DNA of 64,000 nt, taken from positions 124,001 through 188,000 of the forward strand of contig NZ_JAFLWW010000009.1 of NCBI RefSeq assembly GCF_018555685.1, given 5' to 3'. Shown here piece after piece: positions 55,817 to 64,000 of this stretch. Source of the DNA: Aminobacter anthyllidis (GTDB taxonomy: Bacteria > Pseudomonadota > Alphaproteobacteria > Rhizobiales > Rhizobiaceae). Each line of letters starts with the position of its first letter. Position 1 is the stretch's first letter. The notes under the pieces were generated by a model. It ran no database searches. It was given only the letters and a program-made list of their open reading frames with translations, and was not told the DNA's origin. The position numbers and the translations under genes are program-made.

Positions 55817-56494
55817 ATGGACCTGATCACCACCTTCTTCAACTGGGACATACTGGTCCGCAGTTTTCCTATGCTCATGCGCGGTGTCGGCAACACCATC
55901 CTTTTGGGCATAGCCAGCATCATCTTCGGCGGTGCGGCCGGGCTGCTCGTCTGCCTGATGCGGCTCTACGGGCCGAAGCCGGTGCGCTTTTTCGCTATCG
56001 CCTATGTCGATTTCCTCAGGGCGATGCCGATCCTGGTGCTGCTGATCCTGATCTATTACGCGCTGCCCTTCGTTGGCATCCGCTTCTCGTCCTTCACGGC
56101 AGCCACCCTGGCGCTGTCGCTGGTGCTGTCGGCCTTCACCGCCGAGGTCTGCCGCGCCGGCATCGAAAACGTGCCGAAGGGCCAGTTCGAGGCGGCATCG
56201 GCGCTGGGCATCGGCTTCTGGACGACGATGCGCACGGTGATCCTGCCACAGGCGTTGCGCGTCATCATCCCGCCGCTGACCAGCAACTGCGTCTCGATCT
56301 TCAAGGATACGGCGCTGGCCTCCGTCGTCGCCATGCCCGATTTGTTGAAGCAGGCGACCGACGCCCAGGCGCTGATGGCCAATCCGACGCCGCTGATCGG
56401 CGCCGCCGCCATGTATCTCATCTTCCTGCTGCCGTTGGTTCGACTGGTGAGCTACCTCGAAGAACGCGGCAAGCGCCAGATGACGGCGCGCTGA
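55817..56494 (+). CDS. Amino-acid ABC transporter permease (HisM/GlnP type)
   Basis: Inner-membrane subunit of 225 residues with four or five hydrophobic segments and the polar-amino-acid EAA loop EVCRAGIENVPKGQFEAASALGIGFWTTMRTVILPQALRVIIPP, shown as residues about 110-155. Only one permease gene is present, so a homodimeric channel is expected. No ATPase gene lies next to it; an ATPase encoded elsewhere must be used, or the genes are incomplete. Confidence 0.9.
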   Translation: MDLITTFFNWDILVRSFPMLMRGVGNTILLGIASIIFGGAAGLLVCLMRLYGPKPVRFFAIAYVDFLRAMPILVLLILIYYALPFVGIRFSSFTAATLALSLVLSAFTAEVCRAGIENVPKGQFEAASALGIGFWTTMRTVILPQALRVIIPPLTSNCVSIFKDTALASVVAMPDLLKQATDAQALMANPTPLIGAAAMYLIFLLPLVRLVSYLEERGKRQMTAR

Positions 56495-56520
56495 GCCCCT
56501 GCCATACGGAATTCTGAACG

Positions 56521-57651
56521 ATGAACACGCCAGACGGCTCCGCCTACTTCCTCTACCACTCGATCGGCATGTATCCCGGCAAGGCCGAGGCCATGGCGGC
56601 AGGGCTCTCCGACTTCGCGGCGAGCTGGGGCGCCTTTGACGACGGCCAGTGGATGCGGGCACTCACCAAGCGCCAGCGTTTCATCGACCTCTGGAGCGAC
56701 CTGATCGGCGCACCCAAGGGCACGCTGACCTCGGCCGAAAACGTCACCACCGCACTCTACAGCCTGATCGGCGCGCTGCCTGGCCACCATCTTGCCGGCC
56801 GCCGCGTGCTGGTGACCGCCGACTGTTTCCCGAGCCTGCACTTCCTGCTCGCAGGGCTTGCGCCACGCTTCGGCTTCACGCTCGACACGGTGCCGTTGCG
56901 CGATGGCCAAGCTTGGGTCCACGACGACGATGTCATCGCACAATGGGGCGAAGATGTCGGCCTGGCGCTGCTGACGCAGGTGACGTCGACCGCCTCGCAT
57001 CGCTGCGACCTCGACCGGCTGGTCGCCCATGGCCGCGAGATGGGCAGCCTCGTCGGAGTCGACATCACCCAGGGCGTCGGGCTGATCCCCTTCAACGTCA
57101 ACGCACCGGCAATCGACTTCACGGTGTCGACGAGCTTGAAATGGCTGTGCGGCACGCCTGGCGCCGGCATCATTCACGTCGCCGAACCGTTGCTAAGCGA
57201 GTGCCGGCCCGAGCTGCGTGGCTGGTTCAGCCAGGACAACATCTTCTCCTGGGACCTCGACGCCTTCGCCTACGCCCCGGATGCCCGCCGCTTCGACCAT
57301 GGCACGCCGTCAGCACTTGCCTGTATCGGTTCTGTGCCGGCGCTGGAATGGCATGCGGCGCAGGACAAGGCCGCACTGCTTGCCCACAACCGCAAACTCG
57401 GTGCCGCCATCATCGCCCAGGCGGACGCCATGGGCCTGACGCTTGCCAGCCCTCGCGACGAAACGCGGCGCGGCGGCAGCATCATGCTGCGCCTGCCCGC
57501 CGACATCGACACGGCGACGGTCGTCAATGGCCTGCGCGAGCGCGATGTCCATACCGACTGCCGTGGCCGTATCCTGCGCCTGTCGCCCGGCACGATCACC
57601 ACCGAAGCGGGCATCGAGCGGCTGTTCCAAGAGCTGCGCGAGTTGCTGTGA
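56521..57651 (+). CDS. Class-V aminotransferase-fold PLP enzyme
   Basis: Fold-type I PLP enzyme of 376 residues from the class-V/kynureninase-like group. The Schiff-base Lys is in STSLKWLCGTPGAGIIHV near residue 210, and VGVDITQGVGLIPFN near residue 179 holds the pyridine-ring Asp. VTSTASHRCDLDRL near 158 is another conserved region. It could be a kynureninase-like hydrolase, a lyase or a racemase. It follows the permease by 26 bases, so it probably acts on the imported compound. Confidence 0.8.
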   Translation: MNTPDGSAYFLYHSIGMYPGKAEAMAAGLSDFAASWGAFDDGQWMRALTKRQRFIDLWSDLIGAPKGTLTSAENVTTALYSLIGALPGHHLAGRRVLVTADCFPSLHFLLAGLAPRFGFTLDTVPLRDGQAWVHDDDVIAQWGEDVGLALLTQVTSTASHRCDLDRLVAHGREMGSLVGVDITQGVGLIPFNVNAPAIDFTVSTSLKWLCGTPGAGIIHVAEPLLSECRPELRGWFSQDNIFSWDLDAFAYAPDARRFDHGTPSALACIGSVPALEWHAAQDKAALLAHNRKLGAAIIAQADAMGLTLASPRDETRRGGSIMLRLPADIDTATVVNGLRERDVHTDCRGRILRLSPGTITTEAGIERLFQELRELL

Positions 57652-57711
57652 GCTGGCGAGACAATCGCCCAAACGATAAGGCCATGGGCCGTTGCCCCGA
57701 TCCGCCGCCGT

Positions 57712-58527
57712 TTAAGCAGCCGGGGCTGCTCCGAAGCGCGGCGACGAATTGCGGATCGGGATGCACAGCGGGCGGTTGTGCACCGGATCCTCGATGACGC
57801 GGCAGCTGATGCCGAAGACGTCCTCGATCAGCGCTTCCCGCATCAGCTCGACCGGGGCGCCATCGGCAACCATGCTGCCGTCCTTCATGAACACCAGCCG
57901 GTCGGCATAACGCGCCGCGAGGTTGAGGTCGTGCAGCACCAGCACCACGGTGCGGCCATGCTCGCGGTTGAGCCTGCCAACGAGGTCGAGGCAGTCGATC
58001 TGGTGGGCCATGTCGAGATGGTTGACCGGCTCGTCGAGGCAGATGATGTCGGTCTCCTGCGCCAGCACCATGGCGATCCAGACGCGCTGCAGCTGGCCGC
58101 CCGACAGCGAGCCCAGCCGACGCTCAGCGAGATGCGAAACGCCGGTGCCGAACATCGCCGCCTGGATGGCGTCGGCGTCCGCAGCGCTCCATGGCTGTAG
58201 CATGGTCTGGTGCGGATAGCGGCCGAGCCTGACCAGCTCCTCGACGCTCATGTCGTCGGGCGCCGACGGGCTCTGCGCCAGAAGGCCGATGTGGCGCGCC
58301 AGCTCCTTCTCCTTCAGGCCGGAGATCGGCATGTCGCCGAGCCGGATTTCGCCCGATTTCGGCTGGTGCAGCCGGCGGATGGCGCGCAACAGCGTGGACT
58401 TGCCACAGCCATTGGGGCCGGCGAGCACGGTGACCTTGCCCTTGGCGATGTCGAGGTCGACGGCGCTGATCGCCGTCGCCGCGCCATAGGCGATGGTCAG
58501 TGCCTTGACGCTGATGGCCTTATCCAT
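57712..58527 (-). CDS. Iron-siderophore ABC transporter ATP-binding protein (FecE/FhuC type)
   Basis: 271-residue ATPase with Walker A GPNGCGKSTLLRAI near residue 37, signature LSGGQLQRVWIAMVLAQE near 140, Walker B ICLDEPVNHLD near 165 and switch LVLHDLN near 197. It is cotranscribed with two FecCD-type permeases upstream, overlapping the neighbouring permease gene by eight bases. The companion binding protein is divergent at 60681. Confidence 0.93.
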   Translation of the reverse strand: MDKAISVKALTIAYGAATAISAVDLDIAKGKVTVLAGPNGCGKSTLLRAIRRLHQPKSGEIRLGDMPISGLKEKELARHIGLLAQSPSAPDDMSVEELVRLGRYPHQTMLQPWSAADADAIQAAMFGTGVSHLAERRLGSLSGGQLQRVWIAMVLAQETDIICLDEPVNHLDMAHQIDCLDLVGRLNREHGRTVVLVLHDLNLAARYADRLVFMKDGSMVADGAPVELMREALIEDVFGISCRVIEDPVHNRPLCIPIRNSSPRFGAAPAA

Positions 58528-59572
58528 TGGTGCTCCCCCTGCGCAGCACGAGGTAGAGGAAATAGGGCGTACCGATCACCGCCGTCACAGTGCCGGCAGG
58601 CACTTCGGTCGGCGCGAACAGCACGCGCACGATGAGATCGGCGCCGATCAGCATGATGGCGCCCAACAGAAAGCTGGCGGCGATGCCGGCTAGCACCGGT
58701 CGGCCGACGATCAGTCGGGCGAGATGCGGTGCCATCAGGCCGATGAAGCCAACGCCGCCGGCGAAGGCGACGGCAAGTGCCGTCAGCGCGGAGGCCAATG
58801 CGAACACCAGGATGCGGAACACCGGCAGGTTGAGGCCGAGGCCGCGCGCCGAGACCTCGTCGAGATCGGTCGGCGGCAAGCGCCGCGCCACCGCGACGAC
58901 GCCGACCATGGCGATGGCGAGACCGATGGCGACGACCTGGACCTCGCCCCAGTTGATCTCGTTGACCGCACCGGCCAGCCAGCGGCTGGCCTGGGTGGTC
59001 CGATAGATCGGCCCGACGATCATCAGGATCAGGGTCGCCGCCTTGGCGACCGCGCCGACGGCGATGCCGAACAGCAGAAGCCGCACCGCCGACGAAGCCT
59101 GCTGGCCGGAGAGCAGGAACACGGCGGCGATGGCGACGCTGGCGCCGATCATCGCCGCCACGGGCTGCCAGACGATCGAGGTGACGAGCGAATTGCTCTC
59201 GTCGGACAGCAGCGCCAGGAAGATGACGACGCCGAGGCCAGCACCGCCGATGACGCCAAGCACGCCGGGCGAGGCCAGCTCGTTGCGCGTGACCTTCTGC
59301 AGGAGGTAACCTGCAACCGCCATGGCACCACCGGCGAGAGCGGCGATGGCAACGCGCGGCGCGCGCAGCTGCAGCACCACGACACGCTCGCCGCGGGTGC
59401 CCTCGCCGATCAGGATCTCGACGATGCGGCCTGGGTCAATCCAGGTCGAGCCGAAGCCGATGCCGCATAGCGCAAGGGCGACAGTGATCAGCGCGATGAT
59501 GGCGACCGCCATCCAGGCGCGGCGATTGATGCGGGCCAATGCCGGCGACAGGCCCCGAGCAGCGATACTCAT
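58520..59572 (-). CDS. Iron-siderophore ABC transporter permease (FecCD family)
   Basis: 350-residue polytopic membrane protein, nine or ten hydrophobic segments. LASPGVLGVIGGAGLGVVIFLALL near residue 98 and GGVGFIGLMAPHLARLIVGR near residue 267 are FecCD signatures. It overlaps the upstream permease stop by four bases (ATGA). Confidence 0.93.
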   Translation of the reverse strand: MSIAARGLSPALARINRRAWMAVAIIALITVALALCGIGFGSTWIDPGRIVEILIGEGTRGERVVVLQLRAPRVAIAALAGGAMAVAGYLLQKVTRNELASPGVLGVIGGAGLGVVIFLALLSDESNSLVTSIVWQPVAAMIGASVAIAAVFLLSGQQASSAVRLLLFGIAVGAVAKAATLILMIVGPIYRTTQASRWLAGAVNEINWGEVQVVAIGLAIAMVGVVAVARRLPPTDLDEVSARGLGLNLPVFRILVFALASALTALAVAFAGGVGFIGLMAPHLARLIVGRPVLAGIAASFLLGAIMLIGADLIVRVLFAPTEVPAGTVTAVIGTPYFLYLVLRRGSTNG

Positions 59573-60591
59573 GCTGCGCGCCTCCTGAGTAGGAGCAGAA
59601 GCAAACAGCCGCCAACGATCGCCGTGACCGCGCCGACCGGTGCCTCACGCGGAAAGATGACGAAGCGGGCGACGATGTCGGCCAGCGTGGTGTAGACGGC
59701 ACCGACAAGGGCGGCGGCCACGATCTGCAATCGATGTTCGAGGCCGACAAGCGCGCGTGCCGCATGCGGCACGACGAGGCCGACGAACAGCACCGGCCCG
59801 GCCATCGCCACCGAAGCGCCGGAGAGCAGTGCCACCGCAACGAAGCTCAGCCCGCGCACGACGCCGAGCGGCACGCCGAGCCCGCGCGCCGTGGAGTCGT
59901 CGGTCTGCAGGATGTCGAGCGAACGGGCGAGGTAGAAAGCGATGCCGCCGCCGACCAGCACGAATGGCAGGCCGTTGAGCGCCAGGCTGAGCTTGCGGTC
60001 GGCGAAGGATCCGGCGAGCCAGAACAGCAGCTGGTCGAGCATCGTCTCGTTGACCGTCAGCACGACGTTGACGAAACTGTCGAACAGGCCGGCGAAGGTG
60101 ACGCCGACAAGCACGATCCGGAGCGGCGAGATGCCGCCGGCGGCAGCAGCGAGGCCGAAGACAAGCAGGCTGGTGGCCAGCGCACCGGCCGCCGCCGCCA
60201 GCGACAGGCCGGGCAAGGAGGCGACACCGAACAGCCCGCTCGCCATGACCACCGCGAAGGCAGCGCCAGCGTTGAGGCCGAGCGTGTCGGGCGAGGCGAT
60301 GCGGTTGCGCGAAAGAGTCTGGACCAGCACGCCGGCAATGCCGAGTGCTGCGCCGACAAGCGGCGCCATCAACGCCCGCGGCAGCCTGAGGTCGCGGATG
60401 ACGACATGTGCTTCACTGCCGTCGAAGGCCGTCACCGCGCGCCAGATCTCAGCGGGCGAATAGAGGCGATAGCCGATCGCCAGGCTGAGATACATCAGGA
60501 TCAGCAGCAGCACCGCCAGCCCGGAAAACAGCGCGTGCCGACCGATGCGCCGAGGCACTCGGATGCTCGTGTTCGACGAAGCGAGGGGCAC
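59569..60591 (-). CDS. Iron-siderophore ABC transporter permease (FecCD family)
   Basis: 340-residue FecCD protein, the first gene of the minus-strand iron unit, starting with GTG. IASPDTLGLNAGAAFAVVMASGLFG near residue 97 and GPVLFVGLVVPHAARALVGLEH near residue 265 are the family signatures. Divergent from the binding-protein gene; the iron box lies between the two. Confidence 0.92.
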   Translation of the reverse strand: MPLASSNTSIRVPRRIGRHALFSGLAVLLLILMYLSLAIGYRLYSPAEIWRAVTAFDGSEAHVVIRDLRLPRALMAPLVGAALGIAGVLVQTLSRNRIASPDTLGLNAGAAFAVVMASGLFGVASLPGLSLAAAAGALATSLLVFGLAAAAGGISPLRIVLVGVTFAGLFDSFVNVVLTVNETMLDQLLFWLAGSFADRKLSLALNGLPFVLVGGGIAFYLARSLDILQTDDSTARGLGVPLGVVRGLSFVAVALLSGASVAMAGPVLFVGLVVPHAARALVGLEHRLQIVAAALVGAVYTTLADIVARFVIFPREAPVGAVTAIVGGCLLLLLLRRRAA

Positions 60592-60606
60592 GCGGCAGCC
60601 TTAATA

Positions 60607-60621
60607 TGAGCTTGACAGTCA
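60607..60621. promoter_or_regulatory. Iron-responsive operator (IRO box) candidate
   Basis: TGA-GCTTGACAG-TCA matches the TGA-N9-TCA pattern of the rhizobial IRO box bound by RirA. It lies between the divergent permease and binding-protein genes of the iron importer. A second inverted repeat GTCAG-N8-CTGAC overlaps it (60618-60635). Confidence 0.5.
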
Positions 60622-60680
60622 GGGTTTGTTCTGACCCTTTGCCAAACCTTCTCGCCCCCGTCAAGTTTGGAGCCATGATC

Positions 60681-61595
60681 ATGAAGCTCTTCGCCAAAGC
60701 CGCACTCGGCCTCGCACTGGCCGCCTTCGCCGCCAGTTCCGCCTTCGCCCACGAAGTGAAGCACGCCATGGGCGTGACCGACGTTCCCGAAAATCCGCAA
60801 CGCATCGTGGTGCTGACCAACGAAGGCACCGAAGCCGTGCTGTCGCTGGGCTTCAAGCCGGTCGGCGCCGTGCGTTCCTGGACCGGCTCGCCCTGGTACA
60901 AGCACATCGCCGGCAAGATGGACGGCGTCGAGGTTGTCGGCGAGGAATCGGCCGTCAACCTCGAGCTCATCGCCGGCCTGCAGCCGGACCTGATCCTCGG
61001 CAACAAGACGCGCCAGGAAAAGATCTACGACCAGCTCTCGGCGATCGCGCCGACGGTCATGTCGGAGCGACTGCGAGGCGACTGGAAGGTGAATTTCGCG
61101 CTTTATGCCGACGCACTCGGCAAGAAGGCCGAAGGCGAGGCGCAGCTCAAGGCGTTCGACGACAGGGCGGCCAGGCTCGGCGAGGCACTCGGCGACAAGA
61201 AGGCCGAGAAGGTATCGCTGATCCGCTTCATGCCCGGCCTGACCCGCATCTACTACAAGGACACATTCCCCGGCATGATCTTCAGCCAGATCGGCATCCA
61301 GCGGCCTGCGGTGCAGGACAAGCCGGGCTTTGCCGACGACGTGACCAAGGAACGCATCCCCGAGTTCGACGGCGACCACCTGTTCTACTTCGTCTACGAG
61401 ACCGGCAACGGCAAGGCGAGCAAGCAGTCGGAGGAATGGCTGTCCGAGCCGCTGTGGCAGAACCTGCCGGTAGTGAAGGCCGGCAAGGCCGTACCTGTGG
61501 ACGATGCGGTGTGGAATACGGCGGGCGGTGCCATCGCTGCCAACCTGCTGCTCGACGACATCGCCCGCGTCTATGGCGTGACGCCGGCGAAGTAG
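60681..61595 (+). CDS. Iron-siderophore ABC transporter substrate-binding protein
   Basis: Periplasmic type-III (FecB-like) binding protein of 304 residues with a signal peptide ([23 protein letters not shown]). It has [20 protein letters not shown] near residue 39 and [28 protein letters not shown] near 98. ATG 60681 is eight bases after GGAG and preferred to ATG 60675. The identity of the siderophore is not readable. Confidence 0.92.
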   Translation: MKLFAKAALGLALAAFAASSAFAHEVKHAMGVTDVPENPQRIVVLTNEGTEAVLSLGFKPVGAVRSWTGSPWYKHIAGKMDGVEVVGEESAVNLELIAGLQPDLILGNKTRQEKIYDQLSAIAPTVMSERLRGDWKVNFALYADALGKKAEGEAQLKAFDDRAARLGEALGDKKAEKVSLIRFMPGLTRIYYKDTFPGMIFSQIGIQRPAVQDKPGFADDVTKERIPEFDGDHLFYFVYETGNGKASKQSEEWLSEPLWQNLPVVKAGKAVPVDDAVWNTAGGAIAANLLLDDIARVYGVTPAK

Positions 61596-61731
61596 CCGGC
61601 ATCAGGCCTCATGCGTGGCCGCGCATGAGGCCAAGGCTCCTTCCCCAGCGTCGAAACGCTTTGATTCCCGGCCAAGCTTGTGTAAAGCGGGGCAAGCCAA
61701 AATCCCCGCAACAGCCAGACGGGCAAAAGCC

Positions 61732-62337
61732 ATGGAAAAATTCACCAAGCTCACGGGCGTCGCCGCCCCCCTGCCGATCGTCAATGTCGACACCGACATG
61801 ATCATCCCCAAGGATTATCTCAAGACGATCAAGCGCACTGGCCTTGGTACCGGGCTTTTCGCCGAAATGCGCTTCAATGAGGACGGTTCGGAGAACCCCG
61901 ATTTCGTGCTCAACAAGCCGGCCTACCGCAAGGCGCAGATTCTCGTTGCCGGCGACAATTTCGGCTGCGGCTCCAGCCGTGAGCATGCGCCATGGGCACT
62001 GCTCGACTTCGGCATCCGCTGCGTGATCTCGACGTCTTTCGCCGACATTTTCTATAACAACTGCTTCAAGAACGGCATCCTGCCGATCACCGTCAGCCAG
62101 GAAGACCTCGACAAGCTGATGGACGACGCTTCGCGCGGCGCTAACGCCACCGTGTCGGTCGATCTCGAAGCCAAGGAAATCCGCGGCCCCGACGGTGGCG
62201 TGGTCACCTTCGACCTCGATGATTTCCGCCGTCATTGCCTGCTCAACGGGCTCGACGACATCGGCCTGACCATGGAGAAGGCGAAGTCGATCGACAGCTA
62301 CGAAAAGAAGGCTGCCGAGAACCGCCCCTGGGCCTGA
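61732..62337 (+). CDS. leuD: 3-isopropylmalate dehydratase small subunit
   Basis: Swivel-domain subunit of isopropylmalate isomerase in leucine synthesis, 201 residues. [27 protein letters not shown] near residue 19, [18 protein letters not shown] near residue 73, and CFKNGILPI near residue 113 are the LeuD signatures. ATG 61732 starts [13 protein letters not shown]; the upstream frame is not used. The large subunit leuC is not in this window. A terminator follows. Confidence 0.96.
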   Translation: MEKFTKLTGVAAPLPIVNVDTDMIIPKDYLKTIKRTGLGTGLFAEMRFNEDGSENPDFVLNKPAYRKAQILVAGDNFGCGSSREHAPWALLDFGIRCVISTSFADIFYNNCFKNGILPITVSQEDLDKLMDDASRGANATVSVDLEAKEIRGPDGGVVTFDLDDFRRHCLLNGLDDIGLTMEKAKSIDSYEKKAAENRPWA

Positions 62338-62376
62338 GCCCTCGGTATCCGGTCAACCTCAAGCTGAAATTCTGAA

Positions 62377-62411
62377 AAGCCCCGCCCGACACGCTCGCGG
62401 CGGGGCTTTTT
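62377..62411 (+). terminator. Intrinsic terminator of leuD
   Basis: AGCCCCGCC/GGCGGGGCT stem with a 12-base loop followed by TTTT, 40 bases after the leuD stop. Confidence 0.85.
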
Positions 62412-62539
62412 GCTGGAACAATCGGCTTCGGCTGACAGGCCTGCCGTGCCATGGCATGGTCGCGCCTCGGGATTCGGAGCGCGCGCAGGCCAAGACCAGC
62501 CGCTCCGTGACATCGCAGGCCGATCTCCAGGAGCAGACC

Positions 62540-63370
62540 ATGAAATCTTTCGCCCTCCTCGCAGCATTTGCGCTGGCGTTGACCATCTCGACTTCGGCGC
62601 TGGCGCAGGACAGCAAGCCGGAGACGATCCCGTTCGAAGGCGGCAACTTCACCATCGTCGAGAACGCCGAAGGCGAAAAGGTCGTCGCCTATGAGGGCAA
62701 GGAAATCGCCCGGAACTACGTCGCCTTCCTCGACCGCACGGTGGAGGTTGCCGGCACCAAGGTGGCGATGTTTGCGGTGGGTGACGGCGGCAACGCTTGC
62801 AGTCCGGAGACCGTACTGGCCTGGAAGACCGACGCCGGCATCCAGTCGACAACAGTCGGCGATGGCGAATGCGGCACACCGCCCGCGGCCGCCACCGGAG
62901 ACAACATCTTCTTCGTGCCCTATCCGCTGCCGGGCGAGACGCTGCCGGTGAAGGCGTGGTCGCCGGAAGGCGGCCTCCTGCTCCATGGCAACCTCGCCTA
63001 CGAACCACAGCCCGGTACAGACTGGGCCGACCTCGATGCCAAGCAATTCGAAGACGGTATCGTCGCGGCCTTCAAGAACGAGGCGGTCTACAAGGCTGCG
63101 CAACAGTTGCTGGGCGATGGCATGCCTGAATTCGCCACCAGCCTGCTGGTCAGTGGCGGCACGGAAAAGCTGCCGTCGGGTGCCTTCTACGCCAGCGGCT
63201 GCATCCCGCATGCCTGCGGCGGCGGCAACGGCTTCATGGCGATCGATGCGAAGGCCCAGAAGCTCTATCTCGCGCAGCAGACGGAAACGGAGCCGAAGGC
63301 CTGGCCGGCACTGGCCGAATGGCCAGCCGAGTTCAGGGGTGCCCTGACCAAGGCTCTGGCAGACGAATGA
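62540..63370 (+). CDS. Secreted protein of unknown function
   Basis: 276 residues with a signal peptide (MKSFALLAAFALALTISTSALAQ). The mature part contains several cysteines (GNACSPETV, GDGECGTP, ASGCIPHACGGG) that may form disulfides, and no recognised catalytic motif. CAGGAG precedes ATG 62540. A RidA-type gene follows eight bases later, so the two are probably in one transcript. Its role is unknown. Confidence 0.75.
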   Translation: MKSFALLAAFALALTISTSALAQDSKPETIPFEGGNFTIVENAEGEKVVAYEGKEIARNYVAFLDRTVEVAGTKVAMFAVGDGGNACSPETVLAWKTDAGIQSTTVGDGECGTPPAAATGDNIFFVPYPLPGETLPVKAWSPEGGLLLHGNLAYEPQPGTDWADLDAKQFEDGIVAAFKNEAVYKAAQQLLGDGMPEFATSLLVSGGTEKLPSGAFYASGCIPHACGGGNGFMAIDAKAQKLYLAQQTETEPKAWPALAEWPAEFRGALTKALADE

Positions 63371-63377
63371 GGGAGAC

Positions 63378-63764
63378 ATGACAATGCGCAAGCTGATTTC
63401 GACCGGATCGCCCTTCGAAAAGACGGCGGGCTACTCGCGCGCCGTGGTGCAGGGCGACTGGTGCTTCGTCTCGGGCACGACGGGCTACGACTACACCACC
63501 ATGACCATGCCCGAGAGCGTCGAAGCGCAGACCCGCAACTGCCTGGCGACCATCGCCAAGGCGCTCACCGACGGCGGTTTCGAAATGGCCGACGTGGTGC
63601 GCGCGCATTACTACATCACCGACCAGGCCTATGTGGACGCGGTGTTTCCGATCCTCGGCGAGACCTTCGGCGACATCCGCCCGGCGGCGACGATGATCGT
63701 CTGCCAGCTCAACAAGCCCGAGATGAAGATCGAGATCGAAGTCACCGCGCTGAAGCGCACCTGA
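63378..63764 (+). CDS. RidA (YjgF/YER057c/UK114) family protein
   Basis: 128-residue enamine/imine deaminase-type protein that detoxifies reactive intermediates of PLP enzymes. VQGDWCFVSGTTGYDYTT near residue 24, DVVRAHYYITD near 71, and IRPAATMIVCQLNKPEMKIEIEV near 98 with the conserved Arg fit the family. The usual RidA residues near the C-terminus are present in modified form. Confidence 0.9.
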   Translation: MTMRKLISTGSPFEKTAGYSRAVVQGDWCFVSGTTGYDYTTMTMPESVEAQTRNCLATIAKALTDGGFEMADVVRAHYYITDQAYVDAVFPILGETFGDIRPAATMIVCQLNKPEMKIEIEVTALKRT

Positions 63765-63787
63765 CGGAGCCGAAACGGAGAACATTG

Positions 63788-64000
63788 GTGCGCATCCTAT
63801 CGCTGAACGGCTGGGGCGGCAGGCTCGGCGAGGAGCTGGTCGGCTACATCGGTGACGCCAAACCCGACGTTTTTTGCCTGCAGGAAGCGACCAATACGCC
63901 GGGGGCGACGTCGCCGTGGCTGGTCTATCGCGACGGCGGCGGCGAGCTTTTGCAGCGGGCGAACCTGTTCGACGAGGTGGCTGAGGCCCTGTCCGGACAC
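63788..64000 (+). CDS. Endonuclease/exonuclease/phosphatase family protein, 3' end cut by the window
   Basis: The first 71 residues from GTG 63788 (or TTG 63785) begin VRILSLNGWGGRLGEELVGY, then KPDVFCLQEATN near residue 29. LSLNGWGG with DVFCLQE is the opening of the exonuclease III/DNase I-like phosphatase superfamily, with the metal-binding Asn and Glu. GGAG precedes the start. The rest is outside the window, so the substrate cannot be told. Confidence 0.8.
   Translation, partial: MRILSLNGWGGRLGEELVGYIGDAKPDVFCLQEATNTPGATSPWLVYRDGGGELLQRANLFDEVAEALSGH

Noticed and set aside
54943-58527. The minus-strand ATPase at 57712-58527 as the missing partner of the amino-acid permease
   Set aside because: It is of FecE/FhuC type, is on the opposite strand and overlaps its own FecCD permease gene.

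Overview
The window is a high-GC, gene-dense stretch of chromosome from an alphaproteobacterium, most likely a member of the Rhizobiales close to Mesorhizobium or Aminobacter (Phyllobacteriaceae). This inference rests on the density of ABC importers and LysR, IclR and GlxA-type regulators, a GTTC-N7-GTTC LexA box in front of an imuA-imuB-dnaE2 cassette, a TTGAT-N4-ATCAA FixK/FNR box, a TGA-N9-TCA iron box, and short G/C-rich inverted repeats between genes. I see no phage, transposase, plasmid or CRISPR signature.

Positions 1-5200 hold a peptide-type (family 5 binding protein) ABC importer followed closely by a FucU/RbsD mutarotase. Positions 5390-14530 form an L-fucose utilisation locus. It has a divergent IclR regulator, a ribose-type ABC importer, and every enzyme of the non-phosphorylated L-fucose route: L-fucose dehydrogenase, L-fuconolactonase, L-fuconate dehydratase, 2-keto-3-deoxy-L-fuconate 4-dehydrogenase and an FAH-family hydrolase. 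A strong terminator-like hairpin separates the transporter genes from the last three enzymes.

Positions 14600-20260 carry a glycosyltransferase, a LuxR regulator divergent from a PLP aminotransferase, the remnant of a LysR regulator, and an arginase plus ornithine cyclodeaminase pair (arginine to ornithine to proline). A tRNA-Gly(GCC) follows on the minus strand. Positions 20880-23420 are housekeeping: YbaK-like deacylase, thioredoxin-TPR, Lon-substrate-binding-domain protein and a Trm112-like protein. Positions 23518-29260 are the SOS mutasome operon imuA-imuB-dnaE2. Then come a zincin-like protein, a DUF1737 protein, a CoA-ester lyase and an FAD oxidoreductase.

Positions 32570-35320 contain the most unusual pair: a LOV-GGDEF-EAL protein whose LOV domain keeps the flavin-binding cysteine motif but lacks the usual signalling glutamine, divergent from a MEDS-sensor LuxR regulator. 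After peptidase T, a Tat-exported hydrolase and a GlxA-type regulator come membrane proteins behind a FixK/FNR box. An ECF41-type sigma factor follows, divergent from its usual carboxymuconolactone-decarboxylase partner, with ECF41-like promoter motifs on both strands.

Positions 42660-53850 are accessory metabolism and export: two LysR regulators, a pair of small DMT proteins, a serine hydrolase with an outer-membrane barrel, a BBE-type oxidase, an ArsR-SRPBCC pair, an MFS exporter and an aldo-keto reductase. Positions 54058-64000 hold a small conserved protein, an amino-acid binding protein and permease without an adjacent ATPase but followed by a class-V PLP enzyme, a siderophore-type iron importer around an iron box, leuD, a secreted protein, a RidA protein and the start of an endonuclease/exonuclease/phosphatase-family gene cut by the window edge.
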